In this document: positions 62,872 to 64,000 of the stretch, piece by piece
How the letters are laid out: every line of letters begins with the position of its first letter
Position numbering within the stretch: the stretch's first letter is position 1
Assembly: GCA_951213105.1 (NCBI GenBank)
Contig: OX578149.1
Coordinates: 4,668,606 to 4,732,605, forward strand
Length of the DNA: 64,000 nt
DNA from: Amaurobius ferox
Lineage: Eukaryota > Arthropoda > Arachnida > Araneae > Amaurobiidae
Direction: 5' to 3'
Position numbers and translations under genes: made by a program
The notes under the pieces: model-generated
Database searches by the model: none
What the model was told of the DNA's origin: nothing
The model's input: the letters and a program-made list of their open reading frames with translations, nothing else

Positions 62872-63050
62872 AGTTGGGCAGTATCGAAAATACATGTATT
62901 TGAAATATATTTTCAAAATACATTTGTATTTTGTATTTTAAACAGAAAAACTAAAGTATTTTGGTAATGTATCAAAAATACATTTTCAGAGTATTTTGTA
63001 TTTTCAAAATACTCGAAATACATTTCTTCAGAACTATTCTATCGTGTTTA
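62872..63050. repeat. Worn repeat rich in AAATACATTT motifs
   Basis: GTTGGGCAGTATCGAAAATAC starts a stretch with many forms of AAATACATTT and its complement, reminiscent of the subterminal arrays of hAT-type MITEs. The right end and target duplication were not found. The following 63051-63715 is featureless. Confidence 0.4.
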
Positions 63051-63715
63051 GTGTTTAAACCACAGATGAACTGAACGAAAAAGGCTAATTAATCACTAAA
63101 TTTGTTTGCAGGAGTTAATCTAAACATCCTTTTTCAACCTCGAGCAGATAAAGATAATAAATAATGGGATTGTGGTGGCCTATGAAAAATGTAGTTTATG
63201 TTATGAACCTTACATTTATATTGGAATTATATAATGATGTTGTCTGGTAGATGGCTCCCTTCTGTCTATGTGTATAAAGAAAAGGGCCAAAGAGAGAGCT
63301 TGAAGTTGCATTTTTTGAAGAAACAGAAGCATTGTATATATATATTAAAGTAAATTGAGGAGATGCAATGCAGTTAGTTATTGCAAAGACACAAAAAAAG
63401 AAAGTTACTGTTGCTCATAATGCAAATGTATTTAGGGAATTAATAGAATAAGAAGTACATGGTATGCAGTATTAGTATTGATGACTTTGAGAAAATATGA
63501 GGGAATGCCAATTATGCAACCAAAAAGCAGGGTTATAAGTTAGACTATTGAAACTACAACAAATTTTCAAACACCTCTCAAGGTAAGATTTTAGTTTTAT
63601 GCAGTAGTACCTCGATTTCAAGTGTATTTATGCTAGTCTTTTGGCATTCGTTTAATCGCGATTGCATTATATAATACAATAAGTTTTATCGGTAGTAAAA
63701 TATTTTTTATATTAT

Positions 63716-64000
63716 TAATTTCCTTATATACATAGTATAATGTATAAAGAAAGTATTGTGCTGAGAATTCAAATTCGAGTTTTCGATGGGAGGGCATGTT
63801 TCAAGCATCCTTGAACAAGAATCAAACATTTTTGAGATGATGTCTGTGTGTGTATCAGTGAGTCTGTGGAGACGTTATCCGACGAACGAATGAAGCGATT
63901 TGAATGAAATTTCATATAAAAATTACAATCCGTGAATACTGAAGCCTATAGTTTTTATATGTAATCGAATATTCAAACCACCCCCAAAATTTTCGAGTGA
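63716..64000 (+). mobile_element. Hairpin-ended repeat, copy C, cut by window
   Basis: Starts with a decayed form of the hairpin (TTCCTTATATACATAGTATAATGTATAAAGAAAG) and follows copy B closely through TTCGAGTTTTCGA(T/C)GGGAG, CAAGCATCC and CTGTGGAGACG(T/A)TA to the window end. Confidence 0.8.

Overview
The window looks like arthropod nuclear DNA. It is AT-rich and has few coding stretches, long introns with GT/AG splice sites, and many transposon families. The mariner, Helitron and LINE types seen are common in arachnid genomes, so a spider or related arachnid is my best guess. That is an inference from repeat types, not a proof.

Two things carry most of the coding content. (1) Positions 1-10921 are the 3' part of a Ty3/Gypsy-type LTR retrotransposon on the + strand: end of the 5' LTR, primer-binding region, gag, protease-RT, RNase H-integrase, a long non-coding tail and the 3' LTR. 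Gag and pol are joined by a textbook -1 ribosomal frameshift signal at 1693-1754, but two further frame breaks (about 1515 and about 3480) show that this copy is damaged. (2) Positions 19012-59616 on the minus strand hold eight consecutive exons of an ABCC (MRP-type) ABC transporter gene. They total 1326 bp (442 codons) with matching intron phases, running from the last helix of TMD0 through most of TMD1. The earlier exons lie beyond 64000; the nucleotide-binding domains are not in the window and should lie beyond the left edge.

The seven introns (3.3-7.3 kb) and both flanks are a museum of mobile DNA. By position: a repeat with a terminal hairpin (12.6-13.4 kb, again at 26.1-27.0 and 63.7-64.0); a Helitron-type element ending CTAG (13.6-15.9); a mariner with two internal deletions nested in an older repeat whose empty-site copy is also present (16.5-17.5 versus 51.0); three copies of a tRNA-headed SINE family (17.8, 25.2, 37.0); a piggyBac-type MITE (24.2-24.8); a Harbinger relic (27.3); LTR fragments (27.7-29.1, 31.7, 33.2-33.9); a broken Penelope-like reverse transcriptase (36.2-38.3); a LINE tail (39.1-39.5); two elements with long terminal inverted repeats and CAGGGTGTCC ends next to (TA)n (41.9-42.6 and 58.2-59.4); two hAT-type MITEs (44.7-45.4, 48.9-50.3); and a hAT transposase relic (54.1-55.3).

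The most interesting signals are the gag-pol frameshift site, the Penelope-like RT split by a SINE tail, and two hammerhead-ribozyme-like modules (23.47 and 52.10 kb), the second inside a palindrome. Nothing here forms an operon-like system. The transporter gene is host; nearly everything else recognised is transposon-derived.
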